Source: Nevskia sp.
GTDB taxonomy: Bacteria; Pseudomonadota; Gammaproteobacteria; Nevskiales; Nevskiaceae
DNA: 64,000 bases
Reading direction: 5' to 3'
Assembly: GCA_031291075.1 (NCBI GenBank)
Contig: JARLJS010000178.1
Span: 1-64,000 of the forward strand
Of the stretch, positions 1-7,974 are shown piece by piece (the first letter of the stretch is position 1; each line of letters starts with the position of its first letter). The notes beneath the pieces were generated by a model. The model did not search any database. It worked only from the letters and a program-made list of their open reading frames with translations, and was not told where the DNA came from. The translations under genes were made by a program, and so were the position numbers.

Positions 1-106
1 CCCTCTCCCGCTTGCGGGAGAGGGGTAGGGGAGAGGGGCTTTTGGCCCGACGGAAAGCCCCTCTCCCGGCCCTACGGGCCACCCTCTCCCGCACACGGGA
101 GAGGGG
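1..106. repeat. Nested palindromic intergenic repeat of the CCCTCTCCCG type
   Basis: The first hundred bases are nested inverted repeats: CCCTCTCCCGC and its complement separated by only 2-3 bases at the start, an inner pair of GAGAGGGGCTTT / AAAGCCCCTCTC type, and a third hairpin near 91-106. This CCCTCTCCCG motif is common as a dispersed palindrome in high-GC proteobacterial genomes. It may extend left of the window. Bases 107-157 hold nothing recognisable. Confidence 0.7.
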
Positions 107-157
107 AAAGAATGTATGCACGTAAAGAGAAAATGCTCTAGTGTCGTTCTCGGACAA

Positions 158-206
158 TCCCGCCTGTCGCGCAAGGCGGGATTCGCTGCGCTGCTCCCGC
201 CCTACG
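158..206 (+). repeat. 60-bp dispersed palindromic repeat, copy A (short copy)
   Basis: Core shared with copies at 1056-1115 and 2358-2420: an inner hairpin TCCCGCC / GGCGGGA followed by TTCGCTGCGCTGCTCCCGCC. This copy lacks the left outer arm GGGCGGGAG that the other two carry. All three copies point the same way. It lies 80 bases upstream of the short-chain dehydrogenase start. Confidence 0.8.
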
Positions 207-285
207 CCAGATTCCACCGGCGGACGACGCCAATTAAACTTACAGCTCAGCTTACGCAAGCTCACCAAAACAACACGGAGCACTC

Positions 286-1047
286 ATGGATCTGAAGGGG
301 AAAGTTGTCGTCGTCACCGGCGGCGCACAGGGCATCGGCCGCGCCATCGCCGACATGCTCGCGGCAGCCGGCGCACGCCTGGCCTTGTTCGACGTCAACG
401 CCACCGCGCTCGAAAGCGCCGGCGCCGCGTACCGGCAGGGCGGCACCGCCGTCAGCACCCACGTCGTCAACGTCGCCGACGAAGCCGCGGTGGAGCAGGC
501 GATGGATGCCGTAGTCGCCGCTCACGGCCGCCTGGACGGGCTGGTCAACAATGCCGGCATCCTGCGCGACGCCCTGCTGATCAAGGTGAAGGACGGGGAA
601 GTCACCGGCCGCATGAGCCTCGACCAGTGGCGCGCGGTGATCGACGTCAACCTCACCGGCGTATTCCTCTGCGGCCGCGCCGCCGCCGAGCGCATGATCC
701 GGCTGGGCAACGGCGGCGTCATCGTCGGCATCTCCAGCATCTCGCGCCACGGCAACGCCGGGCAGAGCAACTACAGCGCGGCCAAAGCCGGCGTGGCGGC
801 CCTGACCATTGTCTGGGCCCGCGAACTGGCCCGCTACGGCATCCGCACCGGCGCCATCGCCCCGGGCTTCGTCGCCACCGAAATCCTCCACAACATGAAA
901 CCGGAAGCGCTCGAAAAAGCCCTGGTCCCGATCCCGCTGAAACGCCTGGGCGAAGCGTCCGAAATCGCGCACGGCGTGCGCTTCATCTTCGAGAACGATT
1001 TCTTTACAGGGCGGTGCTTGGATATTGATGGGGGGTTGAGGGTTTGA
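286..1047 (+). CDS. Short-chain dehydrogenase/reductase, FabG-like
   Basis: A 253-residue classical SDR: an NAD(P)-dependent oxidoreductase acting on a hydroxyl or keto group. It has the Rossmann glycine motif TGGAQGIG (residues 11-18), the NNAG structural motif (88-91) and a catalytic Ser150, Tyr163, Lys167 set in the spacing of the family. The C-terminus ends in DIDGGLRV, the usual GG-x-x-V type ending. Length is typical of 3-oxoacyl-ACP reductase-like enzymes. The ATG is preceded by ACGGAG at five bases. An insertion-like segment around residues 100-110 (KVKDGEVTGRM) separates it slightly from canonical FabG, so the substrate is not assignable. It stands alone between repeats, so context gives no pathway. 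Confidence 0.9.
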   Translation: MDLKGKVVVVTGGAQGIGRAIADMLAAAGARLALFDVNATALESAGAAYRQGGTAVSTHVVNVADEAAVEQAMDAVVAAHGRLDGLVNNAGILRDALLIKVKDGEVTGRMSLDQWRAVIDVNLTGVFLCGRAAAERMIRLGNGGVIVGISSISRHGNAGQSNYSAAKAGVAALTIVWARELARYGIRTGAIAPGFVATEILHNMKPEALEKALVPIPLKRLGEASEIAHGVRFIFENDFFTGRCLDIDGGLRV

Positions 1048-1055
1048 AGGCCGCA

Positions 1056-1115
1056 GGGCGGGAGACATCCCGCCTGTCGCGGAAGGCGGGATTCGCTGCG
1101 CTGCTCCCGCCCTAT
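1056..1115 (+). repeat. 60-bp dispersed palindromic repeat, copy B
   Basis: Full-length copy with outer arms GGGCGGGAG (1056-1064) and CTCCCGCCC (about 1104-1112) around an inner hairpin ATCCCGCC / GGCGGGAT. It begins nine bases after the dehydrogenase stop and sits just beyond the stop of the NHL-repeat gene on the other strand. Copy C at 2358-2420 is nearly identical and lies in the same orientation at the other end of that gene. Confidence 0.85.
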
Positions 1116-1157
1116 GCGAGCTGATTCCCAGTTCCTTGGAATGGTGCTGAGAATGCT

Positions 1158-2372
1158 TTACTGCGGCCTCAAGTTATGTTCGGTCAGATACCACGATTTC
1201 CCAGCAAAAGTAGTGACCACCCCATCTTTGGAAATCTTTCGTATGGTGCAGTCCGCGCTGTCTGACACAAAAATATTGTCATTGGCGTCGATAGCCAAGC
1301 CGCTGGGCAGAACAAATCGAGCGCTCGCACCAACGCCGTCCTCGCTGCCGGGCTGTCCGGCAGCGCCGGCAATCGTCGTTATCTCTCCGGACGGCGCTAT
1401 TTTTCGAATGGTGTGGCTGTTTCGATCAGCCACATAGAGATTTCTCGAAGAGTCGATTGCAACGCTGTCTGGTACAAAAAATCTTGCATCAAGGCCCCGG
1501 CCGTCAACGCTGCCTTCTCGACGCAGAGCTAGGTTGGGGGGTGCGCCCGCTATAGTGCTGACATTACCGTCGGGCGTCACTTTCCGGATCATGTCGTTCC
1601 CCTCGTCCGCAACGTAGAGATTTCCATCTTTGTCAATGGTTATCCCCGCTGGTGAGTCAAACCGCGCCTGGACTCCCAGACCATCGCGGCTGCCAACTTG
1701 ATCTGCCTCTTCCTTGGTACCTGGCCGGTAGTGCGCTGAGTTACCCGCAAGGGTGGATACAACGCCATCGGGTGTGATCTTACGAATCGCGTTCTCAGCA
1801 GTAACAAACAGAGTGCCATTCAAGTCTATTGCAAGTCCGCGGGGGAAATCGAACTTCGCATTTACTCCGATTCCATCAGTAATACCTGGTTGCCCTGCCA
1901 TCCCGGCAATTGTGGTTACTTTCCCATCGGGGCTGATCTTGCGAATGGTTTCATTAAAACTATCTGCAACATACAGATTCCCTTGCTTATCAACAGCTAT
2001 TGCGTTCGGGAGTGAAAATCTTGCGTTGCTACCAGCGCCGTCTACAGTGCCTCGTTGGCCGGAAGAACCTGCAATCGTAGTGACCTGCCCTGATGGTGTT
2101 ACCTTGCGGATAATATGGTCCCCAGTATCCGCTACATAAAGATTTCCTTTGGCATCGAAAGCTAGGCCTTGTGGATTCGAAAATCTTGCCTCAGGCCCGG
2201 CCCCATCCACAGCCTGTGCATATACAGGGGGCGGAATCGAGATATTTTCGTAGTTCGGTGCTGGGCCGCTCGTACCTTGCGCCTCCGTCGCTACGAGGTT
2301 TGTAATGGCTGCGACCAACACCGCAACATGCTGCGCCCGCAGAACCTGATAGAGCCGAAGGGCGGGAGACAT
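1158..2372 (-). CDS. NHL-repeat beta-propeller protein
   Basis: Product of about 404 residues with six tandem NHL units of roughly 55 residues. Each reads approximately DG-G-x-x-ARF-x-x-P-x-GLA-x-D-x-x-GNLYVAD...IRK-x-x-PDG-x-VTTIAG, which should fold into a six-bladed beta-propeller. Such proteins are usually extracytoplasmic binding or scaffold proteins; no catalytic residues are visible. The start is uncertain. The frame is open to an ATG at 2474, but everything upstream of about residue 40 is encoded by the dispersed repeat at 2358-2420. The ATG at 2372 is itself inside that repeat, and the hydrophobic stretch after it (LRAQHVAVLVAAITNLVA) is only a weak signal peptide. Base composition is visibly lower in GC than in the neighbours, suggesting acquisition. 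Confidence 0.75.
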   Translation of the reverse strand: MSPALRLYQVLRAQHVAVLVAAITNLVATEAQGTSGPAPNYENISIPPPVYAQAVDGAGPEARFSNPQGLAFDAKGNLYVADTGDHIIRKVTPSGQVTTIAGSSGQRGTVDGAGSNARFSLPNAIAVDKQGNLYVADSFNETIRKISPDGKVTTIAGMAGQPGITDGIGVNAKFDFPRGLAIDLNGTLFVTAENAIRKITPDGVVSTLAGNSAHYRPGTKEEADQVGSRDGLGVQARFDSPAGITIDKDGNLYVADEGNDMIRKVTPDGNVSTIAGAPPNLALRREGSVDGRGLDARFFVPDSVAIDSSRNLYVADRNSHTIRKIAPSGEITTIAGAAGQPGSEDGVGASARFVLPSGLAIDANDNIFVSDSADCTIRKISKDGVVTTFAGKSWYLTEHNLRPQ

Positions 2373-2420
2373 CCCGTCTGTCGCGGAAGGCGGGATTCGC
2401 TGCGCTGCTCCCGCCCTACG
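2358..2420 (+). repeat. 60-bp dispersed palindromic repeat, copy C, overlapping the 5' end of the NHL gene
   Basis: Nearly identical to copy B (one visible change, CCCGTCTG for CCCGCCTG) and in the same orientation. It covers the presumed start codon region of the NHL-repeat gene, so the N-terminal codons of that gene are repeat-derived. Confidence 0.85.
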
Positions 2421-2461
2421 CAAATTAGAGTGGCCTGACTTAGCCCGCCGCCAATCAACCA

Positions 2462-2623
2462 TCACCCCAACCACTCCTCAAACAACCGCCTCCCCCAATA
2501 CAGCCCCACCCCGCTCCCCACCGCCCCCAGGATCACCGCCGCCGGCATTCCCCACAGCCCGCCCAGCCACCAGCCGAACGAGCCCACGGCGCAGGTGCCG
2601 GCGAACCCGAAGATTGCGCGCAT
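2462..2623 (-). CDS. Small hydrophobic protein, 53 residues
   Basis: A 53-codon frame starting ATG at 2623, whose A is the last base of the preceding lipoprotein stop codon (TGATG overlap), so it is probably translationally coupled. The product begins MRAIFGFAGTCAVGSF and carries one or two hydrophobic segments rich in Gly and Trp (GWWLGGLWGMPAAVILGAV, then VGLYW), ending in a charged tail with Arg-Arg and Glu-Glu. This pattern fits a small inner-membrane protein. No family is recognised. Wobble-position GC and the exact overlap support it as real rather than spurious. Confidence 0.6.
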   Translation of the reverse strand: MRAIFGFAGTCAVGSFGWWLGGLWGMPAAVILGAVGSGVGLYWGRRLFEEWLG

Positions 2624-3042
2624 CAGGGCAGCGGGGAGCAAGTGTCGCTGCGTGCGCGCAGCACCGCCTGCTGCCCGAACAGGGTTTTGTAGGTGTCGGC
2701 GATGCGCTGCATCGCCAGGTCGCTGTGCTCATCCTTGTCGGCGGGATGCACCACCACCAGCAGGTGCGAGTGCTCGTAGGCGATGCTGCCGTCGGCGTTG
2801 CGCCATTGGCCTTCCGCTTCCTGCACGGTGTAGCCCTGCGGGAAGCGGGTGGCGATCTCGTCGCGGACGAAGCGCTCCCATTCGACCGCGGACACCACGC
2901 CGCCGGCCCTGGCGGTGCCGAAGTAAAGCGTGTCGGACAGCATCGGGGTCATGCCTTCCGGGCAGACCGGCCCTTTGGGCGGCTGGCCGGCGCAGGCCGC
3001 AAGCAGGATCAATGCCGCCAGTGGAACGCTACGTCTGATCAT
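2623..3042 (-). CDS. DUF3574-type lipoprotein
   Basis: A 139-residue predicted lipoprotein. The signal peptide MIRRSVPLAALILLAAC ends in the lipobox LAAC, so Cys17 is the likely lipidated residue. The mature part (W-x-x-FV-x-x-EIATRFPQGYTV, then EGQWRN and HLLVVVHP) resembles DUF3574 secreted proteins of unknown function. I start it at the ATG at 3042 because the signal peptide begins there; the reading frame upstream is the shadow of cca. It overlaps the 3' end of cca by 14 bases and the next small gene by one base, so it belongs to the slt-cca transcription unit. Confidence 0.8.
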   Translation of the reverse strand: MIRRSVPLAALILLAACAGQPPKGPVCPEGMTPMLSDTLYFGTARAGGVVSAVEWERFVRDEIATRFPQGYTVQEAEGQWRNADGSIAYEHSHLLVVVHPADKDEHSDLAMQRIADTYKTLFGQQAVLRARSDTCSPLP

Positions 3043-4297
3043 CGGGTACCCCCTCGTTGGTAGTTCGCCACTCCTGCAACCGCCGGGTACGCCGGCGGCG
3101 CAGCTCCTCTCCCACCGCCACGCCGGCGTGGCCGGCGGCGACGACCTCTGCCGCCTGGATTTGCGACGCGGCATCCCGCGCCGCCCGCAGGTAGGCCACC
3201 GGCGGATAATCGCACTCTTCGAAACCGAGCCGGCCGCGCGCGTCGCACAGGCAGGCGTCCAGGGCCTGGTCGAAGAACGCACCGCGCTTGAACGCGTTGA
3301 GCCGCTCCAGCAGCTCCAGCAGCGTGCCGGGCCGCAGCTCGCGCGCGCGGTGCACGATGAGGTGATCACGGGTCACGGCCAGGGCCAGGTCGCGCTGGGC
3401 GTTGGGCACGCGCAGGCGGGAGCAGAACTGTTCCACCAGCGGCAGGCCGCGATTGTCGTGCTGCTTGTGGCTGGGCCACTCCTCGCGCGGCGTGGCGGCC
3501 TTGCCCAGGTCGTGCAGCAGGGCGGCGACGCGCACGGTGAGCGGCATGCCCATGCGCGCGGCGGCATCCACGCACATGAGTGTGTGCACCAGGGTGTCCA
3601 CCTCGGGATGGTAGTCGGCACGCTGCGGCACGCCGGACAGGGCGGCCAGCTCGGGCATCACCCGCGCCAGCGCGCCGCACTGCTGCAGCACCTCGAAGAA
3701 CACGGCGGGGCGGTAGCCGGCTTCGACGCGGCCGTCGCCGGAGAGCGCGCGCTCGGTCTCCTTCCACACGCGCTCGGGCACCAGGTGGTCGGCTTCGCCC
3801 TGTTCCACCATGCCGCGCATCAGCTCGATCGTCTCGCCGGCGACGCGGAAGCCCAGCGGCGCGAAGCGCGTGGCGAAGCGGGCGACGCGCAGGATGCGCA
3901 CCGGGTCCTCGGCGAAGGCGGGCGAAACGTGGCGCAGCAGGCGCTCCTGCAGGTCGCGGCGGCCGCCGTAGGGATCGACGATGCTGCCGTCCTCGTCCTG
4001 CGCCATGGCGTTGACGGTGAGATCGCGCCGGGCCAGGTCCTGCTCCAGCGTGACCTCGGCCCCGGTGTGGAAGGTGAAGCCGTGGTAGCCGCGGCCGGAC
4101 TTGCGCTCGGTGCGCGCCAGGGCGTGCTCCTCCTTGCTCTGCGGGTGCAGGAACACCGGGAAGTCCTTGCCCACCGGCTGGTAGCCGGCGGCGACCATCT
4201 GCTCCGGGTCGGCGCCGATCACCACCCAGTCGCGCTCCTTCACCGGCAAGCCGAGCAGCGCATCGCGCACGGCGCCGCCGACCAGGTAGCGCTTCAC
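3029..4297 (-). CDS. cca: CCA-adding tRNA nucleotidyltransferase
   Basis: About 422 residues, the length of gammaproteobacterial CCA enzymes with an HD domain. It adds or repairs the 3'-terminal CCA of tRNAs. The N-terminus YLVGGAVRDALLG is the class II nucleotidyltransferase start. ERDWVVIGAD is followed by RRDLTVNAMAQ (motif B) and EDPVRILRVARFATRF (the tRNA/ATP-binding basic motif). An HD phosphohydrolase domain follows (HTLMCVDAAA...LLHDLGKA). The start is GTG at 4297, placed so that the protein begins MKRYLVGG. This GTG overlaps the slt stop as GTGA, implying coupling to slt. No ATG fits the family start. Confidence 0.93.
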   Translation of the reverse strand: MKRYLVGGAVRDALLGLPVKERDWVVIGADPEQMVAAGYQPVGKDFPVFLHPQSKEEHALARTERKSGRGYHGFTFHTGAEVTLEQDLARRDLTVNAMAQDEDGSIVDPYGGRRDLQERLLRHVSPAFAEDPVRILRVARFATRFAPLGFRVAGETIELMRGMVEQGEADHLVPERVWKETERALSGDGRVEAGYRPAVFFEVLQQCGALARVMPELAALSGVPQRADYHPEVDTLVHTLMCVDAAARMGMPLTVRVAALLHDLGKAATPREEWPSHKQHDNRGLPLVEQFCSRLRVPNAQRDLALAVTRDHLIVHRARELRPGTLLELLERLNAFKRGAFFDQALDACLCDARGRLGFEECDYPPVAYLRAARDAASQIQAAEVVAAGHAGVAVGEELRRRRTRRLQEWRTTNEGVPDDQT

Positions 4298-6264
4298 GGC
4301 GCGGGCCCCGGCATTGACCCTGGGGCCGGCGCCGCCGGCATGCTGACCTGGCCGAGCCAGGAATCGAGCTTCTGCGGCTCGCCGCTGCGCCGCCAGCCGA
4401 ACACCACGCTGTGCCACAGCACGCGCTGCACGTAGTCGCGCGTTTCGTTGTAGGGGATGTTCTCGATCCACACCGCGGCGTCGCGCGGCGTATCGGGCAG
4501 CCAGCGGGTGGCCGCGTTGGGCCCGGCGTTGTAGGCGGCGATGGCCGGCGGCAGCTGGTTGCCGAACAGGTTCAGCAGGTCGCGCAGCTCGGCGCTGCCC
4601 AGCGGCACGTTGATCGCCGGGTCGAACAGCCCGGCCCGCGACGGCGGCGGCCGCTGCCAGCGCCGCGCGGTGCGTTGCGCCGTGTCCGGCAACAGCTGCA
4701 GTAGGCCGATGGCGCCGGCGCGCGACAGCGCCTGCGCGTCGTACAGGCTTTCCTGCCGCAGCAGGGCGTAGACCAGGTCCTCCGGCAGCTGCGCCAGCGC
4801 TGCGCCGGCGTGCACGGCGGCGTCGTAGGGCCTGGGATAGAGCCGCTCGTAGTCGTTGAAGATGCCCTGCTTGCTGGCGCTGGCGATGCCCTGCTCGTAC
4901 CAGCCCCAGCGCAGCGCCAGGCCGGCCGCCTGCACGCGTGAGGCCGGTTCCAGCGCATCGAGAGCCGCCTGCCATTCCACCGCGGCCAGCGGCCTGAGGT
5001 CGCACAGGAACAGTTCGTGGGCGCGCACCAGGGCCGGTTGCTGCGCGAGCTGGGCGGCGGCCGCGTCGTCGAACGGCAGCGGCTGCGGGTGCGGCGCGTA
5101 GGGCTGCTTCAGGCGGGCGGCGGCCAGCGCGGCGTAGTAGTTGTCCTTGGCGCTGAGCTGCGTATAAGCAGCCTTGGCGGCGGCGGCATCACCCTGCAGT
5201 TCCGCCGTGCGCGCGGCCCAGTAGCGCCAGCGGGGCAGTTCGCCCAGCGCCGGCGGCAACGCCGCGACGGCCTGCGCCGCCCGGCTCCAGTCGCCGGCCC
5301 ACAGCGCCGCGCGCACGGCCCATTCGCCGGTGCGCTCGTCGACGTCGGCGGGCTGCACGCGGGCGAAGTACGGCAGGGCCTCCGGGCGCCGGCTCCAGGC
5401 CAGGCTGAGGGCGAGCGCACGGGCGTAGGGACTGGCGCCGGCGGCGTCGAGCTTGCGCGCGTCCAGCAGCGGCTGGAAGCGCTGCAGCGCCTCGTCGACA
5501 TCGGCACGCGCCAGCCGCATCCAGCCGTCCTGCAGCGCCGCCGGCTCCACCGGCAGCTCCGGCTGGGCGATCAGGTGGTCGATTTCGCGCTGCGGCTGCT
5601 CGATCAACGCCGCCCATTGCCGCAGCGGCGCGGCCAGCTCAGGCGGCAAGCCAGCACTGAGGGTGCGCGCCAGCCGGGCGTTGCCGGCGGCGAGTGCCAG
5701 CCGCGCGCGGCGGTCGACGAGGGAGGGCGCCAGCAGCTGCTGCGCGCGCAGCCAGTCGAACGCCGGCTCGCACTCGGGCGGGGTGTCGCGGCCGTTGAGC
5801 CATTGCTCGGTCACCGCCGGCGCCAGGTCCTTGCCCAGGTTCAGCGCCAGGCGGGCCTGCAGCAGGTCGCAACGCAGCGCGGTATCGGCGACCGCATCCG
5901 TGTAGGCGGCGTAGAACGCCGCCCAGGCCTTGCGCCGGGCCAGGTCCGGCAGCCAGGCCCGGCGCAGGGACCGCGTCACCGGCTGCTCGCCGTACTGCTT
6001 GAGGAAGCCGGCGACCGCCGTGTCGACGGCGCCCGGCGCAGCGGTGCCCAGGTCGTGCTGCAGGCGCGCGGCCTGCAGGTAGGGATAGAGGGGATAGGCC
6101 TGCAGCGCGGCGCTATCGGCGCCGCGCGTTTCCGGCTGCGCATAGGCGGCCTGGAACTCGCGCCGCGCGGCGGCATAGGGATCGTTGTCCGCGCACAGCG
6201 GCGCCACCGCGCAGCACAGCGCGGTGCCGGCAACGACGGATCGAAAGACGCGGTTCAGCCTCAT
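4294..6264 (-). CDS. slt: Soluble lytic murein transglycosylase
   Basis: A 656-residue periplasmic lytic transglycosylase of the Slt70 type, cleaving MurNAc-GlcNAc bonds to 1,6-anhydro products. The signal peptide (about residues 1-25, ending CCAVAPLCA) is followed by a long alpha-helical U-shaped domain and a C-terminal SLT domain. The catalytic Glu is residue 505 in LRQESLYDAQALSRAGAIG, followed by GLLQLLP and AYNAGPNA, all diagnostic. It is the first gene of a tightly overlapping set (slt, cca, DUF3574 lipoprotein, 53-residue protein). The upstream gap to the next gene is about 160 bases and shows no clear promoter. Confidence 0.95.
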   Translation of the reverse strand: MRLNRVFRSVVAGTALCCAVAPLCADNDPYAAARREFQAAYAQPETRGADSAALQAYPLYPYLQAARLQHDLGTAAPGAVDTAVAGFLKQYGEQPVTRSLRRAWLPDLARRKAWAAFYAAYTDAVADTALRCDLLQARLALNLGKDLAPAVTEQWLNGRDTPPECEPAFDWLRAQQLLAPSLVDRRARLALAAGNARLARTLSAGLPPELAAPLRQWAALIEQPQREIDHLIAQPELPVEPAALQDGWMRLARADVDEALQRFQPLLDARKLDAAGASPYARALALSLAWSRRPEALPYFARVQPADVDERTGEWAVRAALWAGDWSRAAQAVAALPPALGELPRWRYWAARTAELQGDAAAAKAAYTQLSAKDNYYAALAAARLKQPYAPHPQPLPFDDAAAAQLAQQPALVRAHELFLCDLRPLAAVEWQAALDALEPASRVQAAGLALRWGWYEQGIASASKQGIFNDYERLYPRPYDAAVHAGAALAQLPEDLVYALLRQESLYDAQALSRAGAIGLLQLLPDTAQRTARRWQRPPPSRAGLFDPAINVPLGSAELRDLLNLFGNQLPPAIAAYNAGPNAATRWLPDTPRDAAVWIENIPYNETRDYVQRVLWHSVVFGWRRSGEPQKLDSWLGQVSMPAAPAPGSMPGPAP

Positions 6265-6426
6265 GGCCCAGCCGTGAAATCAGGTCTCATCTTGGATCGC
6301 GGCAACCGCCAACGGTTTCGCGCAGCCAGGCACCGCGGCGCGGTGCCGCCCGCTTGCAGGGCATTGTACGACCGCTGCGCGCCGCGGTAAGGACCGGGGC
6401 GCGTGTCCCGTTGGCCCGCGCGGGGC

Positions 6427-7809
6427 CTATTGCCCGGCGGCGCAGGCCGCGAACACCTGGGCCGGCGTCTCCTTGTTGCCGGTGTGGGCAGCGAACACCG
6501 AGCTGGCGCAGTAGGTCGCCTGCGGGAAGTAGTCGCCCATGATCTGCGGCGCCTCGGAGGCCTTGCCGGTCGGCATCTGGAACGCCGACTGGGTGAAGTT
6601 CGGCGAGGCCAGCATGTGGCGGAAGATCGGCGTGCCGGCGAGACAGGTACCGAACGGCAGCCAGTCGAACGAGTAGGCGTGGGTGGCGTTGGCGGGCTTC
6701 TTCGTAGGCACCGAGATGACGATGTTGAAGAAGCCGTCGCCGTCGATCGCCGCGTCGCTGTCCTCGATGCAGGCGTAGGTCTCCACCGTCCACAGCGCGT
6801 TCTCGCACACCGACCAGTGGCGCAACTGCGGATCGGAGCCGGCGTTGGGGCCGGTGGCGTAGGTGGGTGCGCGGGCGCGCATCAGCACCAGGTCGCCCTT
6901 GGTCTGCGACAGGGTGACGTAGATGTAGCGGGTGTCGCTGTTGGCCAGCACGTCGCTGGGGTTGTCGCGCAGCTGGAACACCGGCGCCGCCGGCACCGGC
7001 TTGGCGGCGATCGCCTGGGGCGCCAGCGGCTTGGCGAAGATCTGGTCGACCAGGCTGGCGCGCACGCGCCGCATGCCGTCGCGCAGGCCGATGCCGCTGT
7101 TGCAGGCCAGCGTGTTGTCCAGCGCCGACAGCGGCACGGTGCCCTTGGTCGTCACTTCGTAGGCGGCCGGCAGCGGTTCGTCGCCGTAGTTCACGATCGA
7201 CCCGCTGCCGAAGGAGTTGTAGACGCGGTAGATCAGCACCGCCTGGCTGCCGGCGGAGAACTTGGAGGCGTCGATGTAGATGGTGTTCGGCGCCGGCTGC
7301 GCCGGGGCCGCTCCGTAGACCAGGTAGACCGTGTAATGGCCGCCGGGCTGGATGGCCGTGTCGAGATCGTTGACGACGTCGAACGGCGACTGGCTGCCGG
7401 AGTCGGGCTGGAGCTCGTAGTCGGTCAGCGAGGCAAGGCCAACGCCGGCGCCGTCGTAGAGCTGGAACGAGAAATTGCGGGCCGAGGGGTATTGGCCCTC
7501 CAGCTTGAAGGTGGTGCCGGCGGGGAAGAACGGTGACAGGATGAGCTGCCAGTAGCCGGCGGCGAGGTCGATGTAGCCCCAGCGCATCGAACCCGGCGGC
7601 GTGCTGGCGGTGGGGGTGCCGTTGGCCGGACGCCAGTTGCAGATCAAGGTGGTGCCGGAGGCGGTGTTGATGGGGGAGGTGCTGGTCCCCAGCGGCAGCG
7701 GGGCGCCGTCGGCGGCGACGTCGTCGAGGGTGGTCCCCTGCGCGGCGACCGCGGCGGTGGTCACGGCGAAGGATAGGACCGCGGCCCAGGTGGTGAGCAG
7801 CTTGTGCAT
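6427..7809 (-). CDS. Secreted protein of unknown function
   Basis: About 460 residues. The ATG at 7809 is chosen because it starts a clean signal peptide (MHKLLTTWAAVLSFAVTTAAVAAQG) and is preceded by GGAGGAAGAA; the frame runs on upstream without support. The mature protein contains repeated aromatic-rich beta-strand-like segments (GYWQLILSPFFPAGTTF, SFQLYDGAGVGLASL, GHYTVYLVYG, NTIYIDASKF, TRYIYVTLSQTKGDLVLMRARAPTY) and several cysteines (for example NTLACNSG, WSVCENALWTVETYACIEDSD). It looks like an extracellular or periplasmic beta-rich protein. I do not recognise a family, and the neighbours slt and EI24 give no functional link. Confidence 0.7.
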   Translation of the reverse strand: MHKLLTTWAAVLSFAVTTAAVAAQGTTLDDVAADGAPLPLGTSTSPINTASGTTLICNWRPANGTPTASTPPGSMRWGYIDLAAGYWQLILSPFFPAGTTFKLEGQYPSARNFSFQLYDGAGVGLASLTDYELQPDSGSQSPFDVVNDLDTAIQPGGHYTVYLVYGAAPAQPAPNTIYIDASKFSAGSQAVLIYRVYNSFGSGSIVNYGDEPLPAAYEVTTKGTVPLSALDNTLACNSGIGLRDGMRRVRASLVDQIFAKPLAPQAIAAKPVPAAPVFQLRDNPSDVLANSDTRYIYVTLSQTKGDLVLMRARAPTYATGPNAGSDPQLRHWSVCENALWTVETYACIEDSDAAIDGDGFFNIVISVPTKKPANATHAYSFDWLPFGTCLAGTPIFRHMLASPNFTQSAFQMPTGKASEAPQIMGDYFPQATYCASSVFAAHTGNKETPAQVFAACAAGQ

Positions 7810-7974
7810 CTTTCTTCCTCCAGATGGCTCGTCGAGTCTCCCGGAAAACCGTCCCTGGAAAACACCGCCCTCGCCGTATGCGGATACCGAAGCGTGCGGC
7901 CATGATAGCCGAACCGGGTGACAAGAATTAGGCACGGCGTCCGCCAAACGGGCGACACCCGCCGTCCGGCGGCG

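Noticed and set aside
2478-2732. An 84-codon minus-strand frame across the 53-residue gene
   Set aside because: Arg/Ala/Gly-rich translation without features. The overlapping frame at 2462-2623 has a coupled start codon and a membrane-protein profile instead.
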